Positions 1 to 8,234 of a DNA stretch of 30,315 nucleotides are shown piece by piece. The position numbers were made by a program, and so were the translations under genes. The notes beneath the pieces were generated by a model, which was not told where the DNA came from, ran no database searches, and was given only the letters and a program-made list of their open reading frames with translations. The first letter of the stretch is position 1. Every line of letters starts with the position of its first letter. The stretch comes from CAIXMG01 sp964628065 (GTDB taxonomy: Bacteria; Patescibacteriota; Minisyncoccia; Phycocordibacterales; UBA1006): contig CAZVLM010000009.1 of assembly GCA_964628065.1 (NCBI GenBank), positions 1-30,315 of the forward strand, written 5' to 3'.

Positions 1-53
1 ACCAATATGGCAATAATGCCGAATACAATTGCGTATCGTGTTGTTTTATTCAT
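1..53 (-). CDS. Partial membrane protein, N-terminus only
   Basis: An ATG on the minus strand opens a frame that runs off the left edge. It reads MNKTTRYAIVFGIIAILV, a short basic N-terminus followed by a hydrophobic stretch, as in a signal anchor or first membrane segment. A perfect TATAAT box on the same strand (62-67) ends 8 bases before the ATG, so the mRNA would start at or next to the start codon, as for many genes here. Function cannot be told from 17 residues. Confidence 0.5.
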   Translation of the reverse strand, partial: MNKTTRYAIVFGIIAIL

Positions 54-82
54 AGAATACTATTATACACGCTTGGGCCTTA

Positions 83-111
83 TTGACACAAAATATTTTA
101 AGTGATATTGT
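83..111 (+). promoter_or_regulatory. Sigma70-type promoter for the 2H-phosphoesterase-like gene
   Basis: TTGACA (83-88), a 17-base spacer and TATTGT (106-111). Transcription would begin near 118, which rules out the longer TTG-initiated frame at 83 and supports the ATG at 152. Confidence 0.6.
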
Positions 112-151
112 ATTTTTTGAATTGATATTAACTCATTTAAATTTTCAAAGC

Positions 152-721
152 ATGAAATCGAACTACGCTTATATCGGATTATTTACTCCTGTTACTACTG
201 CAAAGATAAAGAGGTTGCAACATAAACTCTCTGAGCGTTTCGGGTGCAGTTCGTTTATGGGTGAATGGCCACCGCATGTTGCGCTTTCTTTCGGAAACTT
301 ATTAAGTGATTTGGAACTTGAAGAAGTAAAATCAAAATGTTCAGATATTGCCAGCTCGTTCAGAATAGGAGTTGCTCACGTTTCAGAAATTTCTTTCAGC
401 GAAGTATTAGAACAAGGGAAAAAGGCAACTTTGCTGCGCCTGAAACTTGGAACAACCGCTCAGTTCAATCAAATATCGGCAGCCGTTTCTGAGGTGGCTG
501 AAAAATATGAAATGACTACTGACTTCCTAACTGAAGGTCAATTTTATATAGAGATTGGAACATGCGAGGATCCTATTAATATGTCGACCATGGTACGATT
601 AATAGAAGAAGAGAATCTTTTAGTTGTTTCAATTAAAGAATTCGCAATTTACTATTCAATGATGAATAATCCCAAGCCACCGAAGGCATTGGAGATAGCA
701 ACGTTTCCATTCAGCTCTTAA
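152..721 (+). CDS. 2H phosphoesterase / 2'-5' RNA ligase-like protein with degenerate motifs
   Basis: The protein has 189 residues. The start at 152 is chosen because a consensus promoter overlaps the longer frame. The layout resembles the 2H phosphoesterase (LigT) fold: an N-terminal strand (YAYIGLF), then WPPHVALSFG at residues 39-48 where the family has its first H-x-T/S motif, and FYIEIGTC at 131-138 where the second motif should be. The first histidine (H42) is kept but is followed by V-A rather than V-T/S. The second histidine appears to be lost (YIEI). If the fold is right, the enzyme may be inactive or use other residues. The family acts on 2',3'-cyclic phosphates and 2'-5' linkages in RNA. 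The gene ends at a terminator shared with the convergent thioredoxin-fold gene. Fold call is moderate; activity is unknown. Confidence 0.55.
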   Translation: MKSNYAYIGLFTPVTTAKIKRLQHKLSERFGCSSFMGEWPPHVALSFGNLLSDLELEEVKSKCSDIASSFRIGVAHVSEISFSEVLEQGKKATLLRLKLGTTAQFNQISAAVSEVAEKYEMTTDFLTEGQFYIEIGTCEDPINMSTMVRLIEEENLLVVSIKEFAIYYSMMNNPKPPKALEIATFPFSS

Positions 722-733
722 CTTAAAAACAAC

Positions 734-761
734 AAAAAAGCCGGGCAATGCTCGGCTTTTT
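734..761. terminator. Bidirectional intrinsic terminator
   Basis: GCCGGGC/GCTCGGC stem (one G-U pair on the plus strand) flanked by A-runs and T-runs. It lies between two convergent genes and serves both. Confidence 0.8.
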
Positions 762-768
762 AAGTAAC

Positions 769-1476
769 TTATTCCGCAACAATATCTAAGAATTTCCAGA
801 ACGCTGCTTCGCCGCCTTGGTCGAACGCGCATTCAGAAGCTTGAGCTTTGTATGCTGCGTAAGGGTGAAGTTGAACGATAGGAGAGTGTCGGTATACGAA
901 TCGGTATTCTGGGTGCTCTGCTAGAAGTTCATCAATAACTGGTTTTGCTCGTTTGCAGAATGGGCAATCAATGTCAGAGTATTCTACAATCGTAACCGCT
1001 GCGTCCTTTGGTCCCATTGAATGGTCTGCATCTGTAGGGACAATCTTCTGACCCGTTGGTTGTTCAGGCTGATCGGCAGGAGCTTTTCCTTCCTCAATTG
1101 CTTTCAAATAGGTAGCCTTGTCTCGAGCTCCGAGAATAGGAAATTGCTTGCCATTTTTGATAATAAAGAATGTTGGTGTTCCACTTACGCCTGATGCTTC
1201 TGCAAGTTTAACAGCGTCATTAATAGTAGATTCGTTTTTCTTAGAATCGAGGCATACTGCAAATGCTTTCTGATCAAGTCCGTTATCTTTTGCAACTTTG
1301 ATAAGTTCTTTTCGAACTTGATCCTGACTTTGCGCAACTGGCGCAGCTTGCTCACTTCCAGAAGTTTTAGAAACAAGGCTTGCAACAACAATCCCTGCTC
1401 CGATAAAGATTCCGCAAATAACAACCGCGATGAATAATTGATACGTTTCAAAAAATGATTTTTTAGGTGTTTCCAT
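769..1476 (-). CDS. Membrane-anchored DsbA-like thiol oxidoreductase with circularly permuted order
   Basis: The protein has 235 residues from the ATG at 1476. A TACAAT box ends 7 bases upstream of that ATG, so it is preferred over the ATG 12 codons earlier. Residues 13-36 form a membrane anchor, so the enzyme should sit outside the membrane. Next comes what is normally the C-terminal half of a DsbA/Thioredoxin_4 domain: AFAVCLDSKK (71-80), then VSGTPTFF with the cis-proline (P101), then LGARDKATYLKAIEE. After a Pro/Gln-rich linker (131-145) comes what is normally the N-terminal half: AAVTIVEYSDIDCPFCKRAK with the active site CPFC at 171-174, RFVYRH, LHPYA, SECAFDQG (C216) and FWKFLDIVAE, where it stops. 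The normal order is CxxC half first, cis-Pro half second. Cys75 and Cys216 match the extra cysteine pair of the Thioredoxin_4 group. Likely role: disulfide formation in exported proteins. No VKOR or DsbB partner is in view. Confidence 0.85.
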   Translation of the reverse strand: METPKKSFFETYQLFIAVVICGIFIGAGIVVASLVSKTSGSEQAAPVAQSQDQVRKELIKVAKDNGLDQKAFAVCLDSKKNESTINDAVKLAEASGVSGTPTFFIIKNGKQFPILGARDKATYLKAIEEGKAPADQPEQPTGQKIVPTDADHSMGPKDAAVTIVEYSDIDCPFCKRAKPVIDELLAEHPEYRFVYRHSPIVQLHPYAAYKAQASECAFDQGGEAAFWKFLDIVAE

Positions 1477-1514
1477 ACGTCGTATTGTACCAAGGAAGGG
1501 AAGATGTGGCATAG

Positions 1515-1544
1515 TTGACGATTTGTTATTTTGTATGGTAATAT
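1515..1544 (+). promoter_or_regulatory. Extended -10 promoter for the 1586 gene
   Basis: TTGACG (1515-1520), an 18-base spacer, and TAATAT (1539-1544) preceded by TGG, giving a TGn extended -10. The predicted leader is about 35 bases with no Shine-Dalgarno. Confidence 0.55.
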
Positions 1545-1585
1545 CGCGGAGAAATTATATTGATAATGCTTAACAAATAAATAAC

Positions 1586-2176
1586 ATGAGTCCGATAATA
1601 CAAGATCCTTGGGAAGAAGAAAAGATTTATGTAGAGCGTTTCTATAAGAAGGTTTTTAGTTTTAATATTAATTGGAAAGATTTTGTTCTTCCCGAGAAGA
1701 AGGAAAAATTTTCTCATTTAAATGTTTTGCCTGCTGAATGCCAAGACGCAGATTGTATCCTGTCTGCTATAAATACATGCAAATCATTCGACTTTCGCCT
1801 TAGGAATTATCATGATCTTAATATGCTAATAGCAAGTCACTCGGTGAGACAGATTCGCCCTAAAGGAAGCTATGCGTGGGCAGACACTGGACAGCATACC
1901 CCTGATGAATGCCACCTTGGCAAGTCGTATAATGCTGCAACAAGTGAAAAATTTACGTTCATGGACGAACTTGAATACATGATTTCAAGTGCGGAATTTG
2001 AATTCAGAACTGGTAGTATTTATGATGAGAAAACTATTACGCGGTTGTCAGTTTTAAATAAAAACGAAAAAGGCGTGGCAGCATTATTTACTGAAGGTCG
2101 TGGATTTTGTTTTATTGACATAAAGCCTTCTTATCATACAAAATTAAGCGGTCCGCGTGAGATTGTGATTAGATAA
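1586..2176 (+). CDS. Conserved-looking hypothetical protein, 196 aa
   Basis: Not recognised. It is a soluble protein without signal peptide or membrane segment. The N-terminus is rich in aromatic and charged residues (EEEKIYVERFYKK). The middle carries histidine and cysteine positions that could bind metal or act in catalysis (DADCILSAINTC, NYHDLN, ASHSVRQIRPKGSYAW, ADTGQHTPDECHLG). The motif-dense centre with invariant-looking R, H, D and C residues suggests an enzyme or nucleic-acid-binding fold, but that is inference only. The gene has its own promoter and a strong terminator shared with the convergent permease gene. Confidence 0.75.
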   Translation: MSPIIQDPWEEEKIYVERFYKKVFSFNINWKDFVLPEKKEKFSHLNVLPAECQDADCILSAINTCKSFDFRLRNYHDLNMLIASHSVRQIRPKGSYAWADTGQHTPDECHLGKSYNAATSEKFTFMDELEYMISSAEFEFRTGSIYDEKTITRLSVLNKNEKGVAALFTEGRGFCFIDIKPSYHTKLSGPREIVIR

Positions 2177-2184
2177 TTTAAAAC

Positions 2185-2216
2185 AAAAAGCGCTTTCCGC
2201 AGGAAAGCGCTTTTTT
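2185..2216. terminator. Strong bidirectional terminator
   Basis: A perfect 14-bp stem (AAAAAGCGCTTTCC, loop GCA, GGAAAGCGCTTTTT) followed by T. It separates two convergent genes. Confidence 0.9.
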
Positions 2217-2219
2217 GTG

Positions 2220-3323
2220 TTAAGATTTCTTCTTTTTAAATACTTTCTTAATATTTTCCCAAGACAGTGCATACTCTTCTGTTCCTTCATCTCCGATAAG
2301 GTATCCCCATGGTTCAAGCTTTGGAATAGAATCAACAATTACCTTGAGCATTCCAATAACAGGAAGCGCGACAATCATTCCGATGACTCCCCACATAGAC
2401 GCTCCAATAAGAATTCCAATGATAGCGGTAAGTGGATTAATGTTGATTGTTCCGCCAGCAATGTTTGGAGTAAGCAAGTTATTCTCCAAGAACTGTACAA
2501 TAATAAAGAGAATCATTGCGCCGAGTGCGACAGCAGGCCCAACGGTTGCAAGTGCGAACAATACAACGATTCCGAATCCGATTACGGGACCAGCATAAGG
2601 AATTACATTTAATACTGCGGCGATTACTCCGAAGAAGATTGGGTTCGGAACTCCTACGAGCCAGAAACCAAGAGAGTTCACCACGGCAAGGATTGCCATC
2701 ACCCAAAATACTCCAGATAAATATTTTGGTACGATGCGAACTAACTTTTTCATTGTTTCAAAGATCACCGCTTCATCATGACTTCCCAATAATTTTCGGA
2801 AGAAGGTCATCACCTTATTTCGGTAATAAAGGATGAAGAATGAATAAATGAATGTAAGGACGACCGTAGTGATGACCGTCGTAAGCCCGCTTGCGATCGT
2901 TCCAAGGTTTCGTGTACCAAGCTCAAACAAATTTACGTTTTCAGAAAGCCACACTTGCTGAGACTCAACTGAAACTTTAAATACTCGTTCAATAAATAAC
3001 TGGATCGCATGCGTATTTGAAACAATAGAGTCTTTGTATTGAGGAATATCAGCCACAAACTGCGAAACCGCATATGACATCAGCATTCCGATACCTACCA
3101 CGAGCCCTAAGCAAAGCACAATCATAATAAGAATGGATGCAATGCGAGGGAAGTTCTTCCGTTCAAGTCTTCGGACCATAGGCAAAAGGAAGAATGAGAA
3201 GAGAAGCGCGAGCACTAGTGGAATAAGGAGCATTTTCCCAAGGATAAGTATCGCAACAAAAGCCGCGATACATATTACGGTGATAAGAGGGTTTAATAAC
3301 GGGGTGAGGGTAGGTGATTTCAT
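2220..3323 (-). CDS. AI-2E family transporter (PerM/TqsA-like permease)
   Basis: The protein has 367 residues with about seven to eight membrane segments. It begins with paired hydrophobic helices (LITVICIAAFVAILILGK and LLIPLVLALLFSFFLLP), has a soluble stretch around residues 85-130, and then the family core with NPIFFGVIAAVLNVIPYAG and, near the end, GASMWGVIGMIVALPVIG. These match the PerM/YdiK/TqsA family, whose members export small molecules or act as Na+/H+ antiporters; the substrate cannot be predicted. Length is typical. On the minus strand TATAAT (3331-3336) ends 7 bases before the ATG, so transcripts are probably leaderless. TTGACT lies 10 bases upstream of that box. The lysine-rich tail (KKVFKKKKS) is cytoplasmic. 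Confidence 0.9.
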   Translation of the reverse strand: MKSPTLTPLLNPLITVICIAAFVAILILGKMLLIPLVLALLFSFFLLPMVRRLERKNFPRIASILIMIVLCLGLVVGIGMLMSYAVSQFVADIPQYKDSIVSNTHAIQLFIERVFKVSVESQQVWLSENVNLFELGTRNLGTIASGLTTVITTVVLTFIYSFFILYYRNKVMTFFRKLLGSHDEAVIFETMKKLVRIVPKYLSGVFWVMAILAVVNSLGFWLVGVPNPIFFGVIAAVLNVIPYAGPVIGFGIVVLFALATVGPAVALGAMILFIIVQFLENNLLTPNIAGGTININPLTAIIGILIGASMWGVIGMIVALPVIGMLKVIVDSIPKLEPWGYLIGDEGTEEYALSWENIKKVFKKKKS

Positions 3324-3360
3324 GACATCTATTATATAGAGGATTAAGTCAAGTGTTACA

Positions 3361-3389
3361 TTGACACTTCACCTTAAAAATGCTATAGT
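3361..3389 (+). promoter_or_regulatory. Consensus sigma70 promoter with extended -10
   Basis: TTGACA (3361-3366), exactly 17 bases, then TGC-TATAGT (hexamer 3384-3389). It drives the large secreted-protein gene, with a predicted leader of about 45 bases and no Shine-Dalgarno. Confidence 0.75.
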
Positions 3390-3440
3390 TATAGGGAGAC
3401 TTTGTAAATTAAATTAACTTAAACCAAAAACGACCAGCAG

Positions 3441-6422
3441 ATGAAGAAACAGTTATTTTCCCTTATGTTTATTGCCTTTATGGCACTTACGGCTTCGGCC
3501 CAGATTCACACCACCGTTTTCTCGGTTGCAGACTCGATTTCGATCAACTCCGCAGCCTTTAGAACGTACACGACCGGTATTAGTGGTATTTACAGCCATC
3601 AGTACCTTTATAGAAAAGTAGGCGATACTGTATTTACAGCAACACCCGCCATTTTAACGGGTACCAATCCGTTATGGAGAAGGGTTTACGGTTTAAACAG
3701 TTCTACTGACTACGAAGTGCGTGCCGTGGTAATAAAGAATGGAATATCCGATACCTCGGCTTCCGTAGCTTTTCCTACCAACGACACATTACTACCAAAC
3801 CCGTTAAGCATAACAAACATTATGATTAATGCTGGAGTAAGCCAAACGCTTGTGAATTTTCACTATAAGTTTGTCCCTTACCAGGCTGATGTGAATTTCT
3901 GGTATGATAATTACAACAACTTAACAAATGCTATTCGCCTAACAGGCGAGGGCGATACAAGTATTGTTGTAACGAATCCAAACGTTCCTAATACTGCTTA
4001 CAATAATAATATTTTGTTTGCAGTAGTTGTAGGTAACGTGCCTGGTATTGATCCAGATTCAGAATTTGTAGCCCCGAATTATGTAGTGCCTGGACAGCAA
4101 TCTGCTGATGTAGAATATGCAACTATTACTGCAATAGGAGAAGACTCGCTAGTGCTTACTGCAAAAATTAACACAGGTAATACCGGAATGGCGAATGTGA
4201 AAATGGATTTCTTAAACAATGCAGGTGTGATTATTCAATCATTGCCGGTGTTTACAATCACTCACGACACCATTGTGAACTGGAAGAAAACAGGGCTGCA
4301 AACGTTTACCAATTACGCATTCCGCGTAAAAGCATGGAACGTTGGTGGAACTGATTCAATTCAGACTAACGCAAGAACAAAGCAGGTTCCGCTAGCAACC
4401 TTTATTAATCCGCAACCGGATACTATTACCGCAGGTTTTAGTAGTACAAAAGTAGAGTTTACTGCAAGCACAAACGGTTTATGGCCTGGGAGCACTTCTA
4501 AGTTTTGGCCTATGTGGGTAGATTCGCTTGGTGCCATCCGCACGGGCGATACTATTTTTGGCATTACGGGACAACAGCAAAGAATATCGAGCCTGCTTGA
4601 TAAGCTTCGCGAAAATCCTCAAACCAATTACATTGATTTGTACTTAGCAAATGCGGCCGGAGTAACTTCCCAGCAAATGCAAATTACATTGCCGAGACGC
4701 AAAGCAGGATTTACGCTTTCGTGGGGTAGCGCGCAACCAACTGGTTTCACAACCGGAACGGTTACAAACTTAACTTACACTATTCCTGCCGGCACAACCG
4801 GAACTGGTATTGTAAAGCTTACGAAGATTGCTCCGGTTACCGCGTCACCAGTATTAAAACTGGCGGGCTCGAACTTAACAGGCAGTGGAACTATTTCATT
4901 AGTTTCGCTAACTGGCTTAGATACCGGTGCAACGTACAGTGTTCAATTACTTGGCGCAAGCCAGGATCAGGATACGGTAACGAATAGCGATATTCGTTAC
5001 ATTACTACTTGGTCTGTAAAAGGGCCAAAGATTGGCGCGTTCGCTGCTACGGTGATTTATGTAGACTCTATTAAAGTAGTTTCTATTGATACGCTTGGTA
5101 ACACAGGCCCAATGCAATTAGACTACGTATTATGCGACAGCAATGAAGTACCACTTCGTACTCAAAGCTTCGTTACTTCTACGGCAATAAGTGCTCGTTC
5201 AGTTTCTGAGTGGAACTTGGATCCGGGAACTAAGTATGTATGGAAGCATAAGGTAAGTGCGTTAAACGCATTGCCTGATACTGCTCGCATTGTGGTGTAT
5301 ACCGCAGGTATACCGAACTCAGGCGTATCGGTAACAAGTGTTGCTACTCAAACAATAGATAGCTTGCACTTTGCCATTTCAACAAATGGCAATTGGGCGG
5401 GCTCTGTTGCTGACAGTTTAATTGTATTTGATGGAACTACTCTAATTGCTTCAGTGTACCGACCTATTGGTTCACAAAGTACTGGTAATTACCTATTGGT
5501 AAAAACAGGGTTTACGCCTGGTAGCACACATATCTTTAATGGTTATGTGCGCAATCATGCTGGCGGAATAACTACGTTTACTATTACGGTTACATTTACC
5601 GCACCAGACGCAGCGGCTACTGCAACGCTTGGGTTAGCTGATGCGTATCCTGCTCGTATTGTATTGAGAAACTGTACTTATAATGTGCCGGTTAATTCCG
5701 CAGACTATAAAGTACTGCGCCGCATGGCTTATCCAAGTACAACTGTATGGGATTCGATTCCCCAGGGGATTAAGTCGGGTGCTGGTAATTTTGCTGATAT
5801 CACTATTGCGCCACTTGATGTATTAAGTTCGTACGAGATTAAAATCTGGTGCAAAAACAACAGTGGTGTGATATGGGAAACCCCGGTACTAACTGTTGCA
5901 ACTTTGGAAGCAAAAGATCCAAAGATTCAATTTGTAAACCTGGTGGACAACACACCAACTACGCAAGTAGAAGGTACGATTGTTTCACAATCGAACGGTT
6001 CAAATTCAGAAGTTTCTGAAGGGCTATACTTTATTACTGGCGGCCAACCTAATCTCGTAGAACAAACGGGTCCGGTAGGAGTTGGTACTGATGCATCTAC
6101 TGTTCCTTTCTCTCATCCCTTATCGCAGGTTGGTTATTATGAAGACCGGGCTAAGATTGCCAAAGTGGGAGACATTAACCCTGATGGCGAATCTGCGTTC
6201 TTTAATAATATATCTACGGGTAATGTACAGAAGCTTACCTTTGATGACATTCGTCCTTTAATTAAGTCTTCGGCCTATACTCAGGACGGTAAATTACTTG
6301 CAAGTAATTTACTACCGAAAGAATTGGTAGATTTGTTTCCTGAAGATTTGATTATTATTGTTCCCGATAATGTTTACTACGCAAAGAAATTTGGCGGGAA
6401 GACCCATAAGGGAGTTAAGTAA
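3441..6422 (+). CDS. Large secreted repeat protein with fibronectin III-like domains, probably acquired
   Basis: The protein has 993 residues. A signal peptide ends LTASA-Q at residues 16-21, a cleavage style common in Bacteroidota. The rest is beta-rich and repetitive, with recurrent Ig/Fn3-like endings such as SSTDYEVRAVV, TFTNYAFRVKAW, GLDTGATYSVQLL and PGTKYVWKHKV, roughly one per 90-110 residues. No C-terminal anchor, LPxTG motif or clear type IX sorting domain is visible; the tail is short and basic (KKFGGKTHKGVK). Likely role is an extracellular adhesin or structural protein. Base use is foreign: leucine is often TTA, and only 1 of about 25 arginine codons is CGA, although CGA dominates the ribosomal genes of this scaffold. 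There is no N run near it, so horizontal transfer is more likely than a scaffold chimera. The precise fold is inferred from pattern only. Confidence 0.8.
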   Translation: MKKQLFSLMFIAFMALTASAQIHTTVFSVADSISINSAAFRTYTTGISGIYSHQYLYRKVGDTVFTATPAILTGTNPLWRRVYGLNSSTDYEVRAVVIKNGISDTSASVAFPTNDTLLPNPLSITNIMINAGVSQTLVNFHYKFVPYQADVNFWYDNYNNLTNAIRLTGEGDTSIVVTNPNVPNTAYNNNILFAVVVGNVPGIDPDSEFVAPNYVVPGQQSADVEYATITAIGEDSLVLTAKINTGNTGMANVKMDFLNNAGVIIQSLPVFTITHDTIVNWKKTGLQTFTNYAFRVKAWNVGGTDSIQTNARTKQVPLATFINPQPDTITAGFSSTKVEFTASTNGLWPGSTSKFWPMWVDSLGAIRTGDTIFGITGQQQRISSLLDKLRENPQTNYIDLYLANAAGVTSQQMQITLPRRKAGFTLSWGSAQPTGFTTGTVTNLTYTIPAGTTGTGIVKLTKIAPVTASPVLKLAGSNLTGSGTISLVSLTGLDTGATYSVQLLGASQDQDTVTNSDIRYITTWSVKGPKIGAFAATVIYVDSIKVVSIDTLGNTGPMQLDYVLCDSNEVPLRTQSFVTSTAISARSVSEWNLDPGTKYVWKHKVSALNALPDTARIVVYTAGIPNSGVSVTSVATQTIDSLHFAISTNGNWAGSVADSLIVFDGTTLIASVYRPIGSQSTGNYLLVKTGFTPGSTHIFNGYVRNHAGGITTFTITVTFTAPDAAATATLGLADAYPARIVLRNCTYNVPVNSADYKVLRRMAYPSTTVWDSIPQGIKSGAGNFADITIAPLDVLSSYEIKIWCKNNSGVIWETPVLTVATLEAKDPKIQFVNLVDNTPTTQVEGTIVSQSNGSNSEVSEGLYFITGGQPNLVEQTGPVGVGTDASTVPFSHPLSQVGYYEDRAKIAKVGDINPDGESAFFNNISTGNVQKLTFDDIRPLIKSSAYTQDGKLLASNLLPKELVDLFPEDLIIIVPDNVYYAKKFGGKTHKGVK

Positions 6423-6462
6423 GGTTTAGTTAATTAACAACATTCGTTCATTTTTAAAACAC

Positions 6463-6490
6463 GGCCGTCCATTTACTGGGCGGCCTTTTT
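6463..6490 (+). terminator. Intrinsic terminator
   Basis: GGCCGTCC/GGGCGGCC stem (one G-U pair), 7-base loop and a TTTTT tail, just after the large secreted-protein gene. Confidence 0.85.
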
Positions 6491-6492
6491 CG

Positions 6493-6521
6493 TTGCTTAA
6501 AAAGTAGTATAGCCCTATACT
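6493..6521 (+). promoter_or_regulatory. Promoter for the first anchored surface protein
   Basis: TTGCTT (6493-6498), a 17-base spacer and TATACT (6516-6521). It begins three bases after the preceding terminator and predicts a leader of about 25 bases without a Shine-Dalgarno. Confidence 0.55.
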
Positions 6522-6551
6522 TATATCGTTTATTCAATTAATCTTCATTAT

Positions 6552-8144
6552 ATGAAACAAAAATCAAGTCTTTGGAAAATTGTCCCATTGCTCGCAGTTG
6601 TTGTGATCGTTATCGCAGCAGTTCTTATCTTTAAGAAGCCCGCAAACCAAGAAGCGGCACTTTATAAGGCAACCGCACAAACTCAAGCGGTAGTTGCAGC
6701 TCAGTCAACCGGAACATTTGGTGCTCAGTCACCAACAATACCAACAAGCGGGTGGCCAACAGGAAATGCTACGGTATCTTCAGGAACTCCGGTTCTATGC
6801 AGAATCACAAGTCCTGCCTCTATCAGAATCCTTTTTCCTAATGGCGGAGAAACATTTACCGCAGGACAGACGGTTGCTGTTAAATGGGAAAGTTGCCAGT
6901 TTGCGAGAAATGCCCAAGTTATTATTTCTCTAGAATATTTTGCATCATCATGCGGCTGGGCTGCATACGGCATAACGGTGCCGAATACAGGAAGCGCGAC
7001 GTTTACGCTGCCGACGTATCAGCCGGCATCTTCAACCTGTCCGATCGGAGGGCCGCTTGTTTCAGGGAATCATTACAAATTCCAGATAGTAGCGACGGGA
7101 TATCCTTATCCGCAGAATACTGACGAGTCTGATAACTTGTTCTCTATCAACACTCTTCCTGTCTCGCTTAATATTTCTCGAAACCCGATCGATTCGACGG
7201 ATTCTACCGCTGTTGGCTCAACGAGCGCAGGAATAAACGGAGTGTCACTTGCAAAGATCGACGTATCTAGCCAGAATGATGCTATCAACATCAAAAAGTT
7301 TCCTGTTACGCTAACGGTAGCAACTTCGAACGTTCCTTCTGCCGCGATCAATACGGTGCATCTCTATGATTGGAATGGAAATCAGCTAGATGCGCAGGCG
7401 GTTCCTACAGGATCAGGATCAAAAGTAATCACGTTCCAGAACTTCAATATTACTGTTCCTGCTAATAGTACGAAAATGCTTATGGTCACGGCAGATGTTA
7501 ATCCTATCGGAGGCGCTTCTTTCCCGGCGGGAACCTATGCAACCCTTTCAGTAACATCTTCGAATGTTGCGGCGATTCAGGCCTACGCATCGAATGGAAA
7601 CCTTCTTGCTGGAACAAACCAGCTGGCAGGAGGAACAATAGGCAACAAGGTTTACTTCCAGCTGAGCGGAATCGTTGTATCTTCAGCGCTTTCTCCAAGC
7701 ATTGTTGTCACTCCTCCCGGAGGAGGAGGTGGTGGTCATTCGATGGTAACGTACACTATTCCGTTTTCAGTGACGGCATACGGGCAGACTGCTTATATTC
7801 CGGCGTACGCTCAAACCGCAACGTTGGCAACGCCGACGAACAAGATTCAGTTCTGCGTTGACGCAACATCTGCATGCGAAGCAGTAGGAAATGGAATAAT
7901 CGCCTATACAGGAAACGGCAGCTTGCCGATCAGCGGCCTTGGAAATTACGCAATTCAGGTAGGACAGACCTATAATTTCAACCTCATTGCGACCTATCAG
8001 CCGCCATTTGCCATTTCGACTCGAGCTTCACTCCTGAACGTTCCTTGGTCATTGGCTAACGTGGGATCAACGGGTCAGTGGAATATTTATAACACGGGCT
8101 TCAATAGTAATTCTTATAAAACACCGATTGCTGCAGCTTACTAA
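6552..8144 (+). CDS. Membrane-anchored surface protein with Ser-Thr-rich/KNH-like domain
   Basis: The protein has 530 residues. The N-terminus is basic (KQKSSLWK) followed by a hydrophobic helix (IVPLLAVVVIVIAAVLIF) and no obvious cleavage site, so it probably stays as an uncleaved anchor. A low-complexity Ala/Thr/Gln linker follows. The first domain (about residues 85-200) contains ITSPASIRILFPNGGETF, AGQTVAVKWES and DNLFSIN, the pattern of Ser-Thr-rich (Kre9/KNH-like) surface domains. Later regions are beta-rich; a glycine run (PPGGGGGGHS) at about 390-400 separates the last domain. Paired cysteines occur in the C-terminal part (FCVDATSACE), which could be substrates of the thioredoxin-fold enzyme at 769-1476. 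The protein at 10975-12018 shares the same first domain, so the two look like paralogous surface proteins. Exact role unknown; adhesion or envelope coat is inferred. Confidence 0.8.
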   Translation: MKQKSSLWKIVPLLAVVVIVIAAVLIFKKPANQEAALYKATAQTQAVVAAQSTGTFGAQSPTIPTSGWPTGNATVSSGTPVLCRITSPASIRILFPNGGETFTAGQTVAVKWESCQFARNAQVIISLEYFASSCGWAAYGITVPNTGSATFTLPTYQPASSTCPIGGPLVSGNHYKFQIVATGYPYPQNTDESDNLFSINTLPVSLNISRNPIDSTDSTAVGSTSAGINGVSLAKIDVSSQNDAINIKKFPVTLTVATSNVPSAAINTVHLYDWNGNQLDAQAVPTGSGSKVITFQNFNITVPANSTKMLMVTADVNPIGGASFPAGTYATLSVTSSNVAAIQAYASNGNLLAGTNQLAGGTIGNKVYFQLSGIVVSSALSPSIVVTPPGGGGGGHSMVTYTIPFSVTAYGQTAYIPAYAQTATLATPTNKIQFCVDATSACEAVGNGIIAYTGNGSLPISGLGNYAIQVGQTYNFNLIATYQPPFAISTRASLLNVPWSLANVGSTGQWNIYNTGFNSNSYKTPIAAAY

Positions 8145-8164
8145 GTATTAAATAATTCACTTAA

Positions 8165-8202
8165 ATATAAAAATCTGCACAGTTATGTGCGGATTTTTAT
8201 AT
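8165..8202 (+). terminator. Intrinsic terminator, long stem
   Basis: A 16-bp stem (outer ATATAAAAATC/GATTTTTATAT, inner GCAC/GTGC, one G-U pair) with loop AGTTAT, after the surface-protein gene. Confidence 0.85.
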
Positions 8203-8234
8203 ACAAACAAAATGATATCTTATATACTTAATCC

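Noticed and set aside
1185..1493. A 102-codon frame on the minus strand
   Set aside because: It lies inside the thioredoxin-fold gene in another frame, has no promoter and gives low-complexity Leu/Lys sequence.
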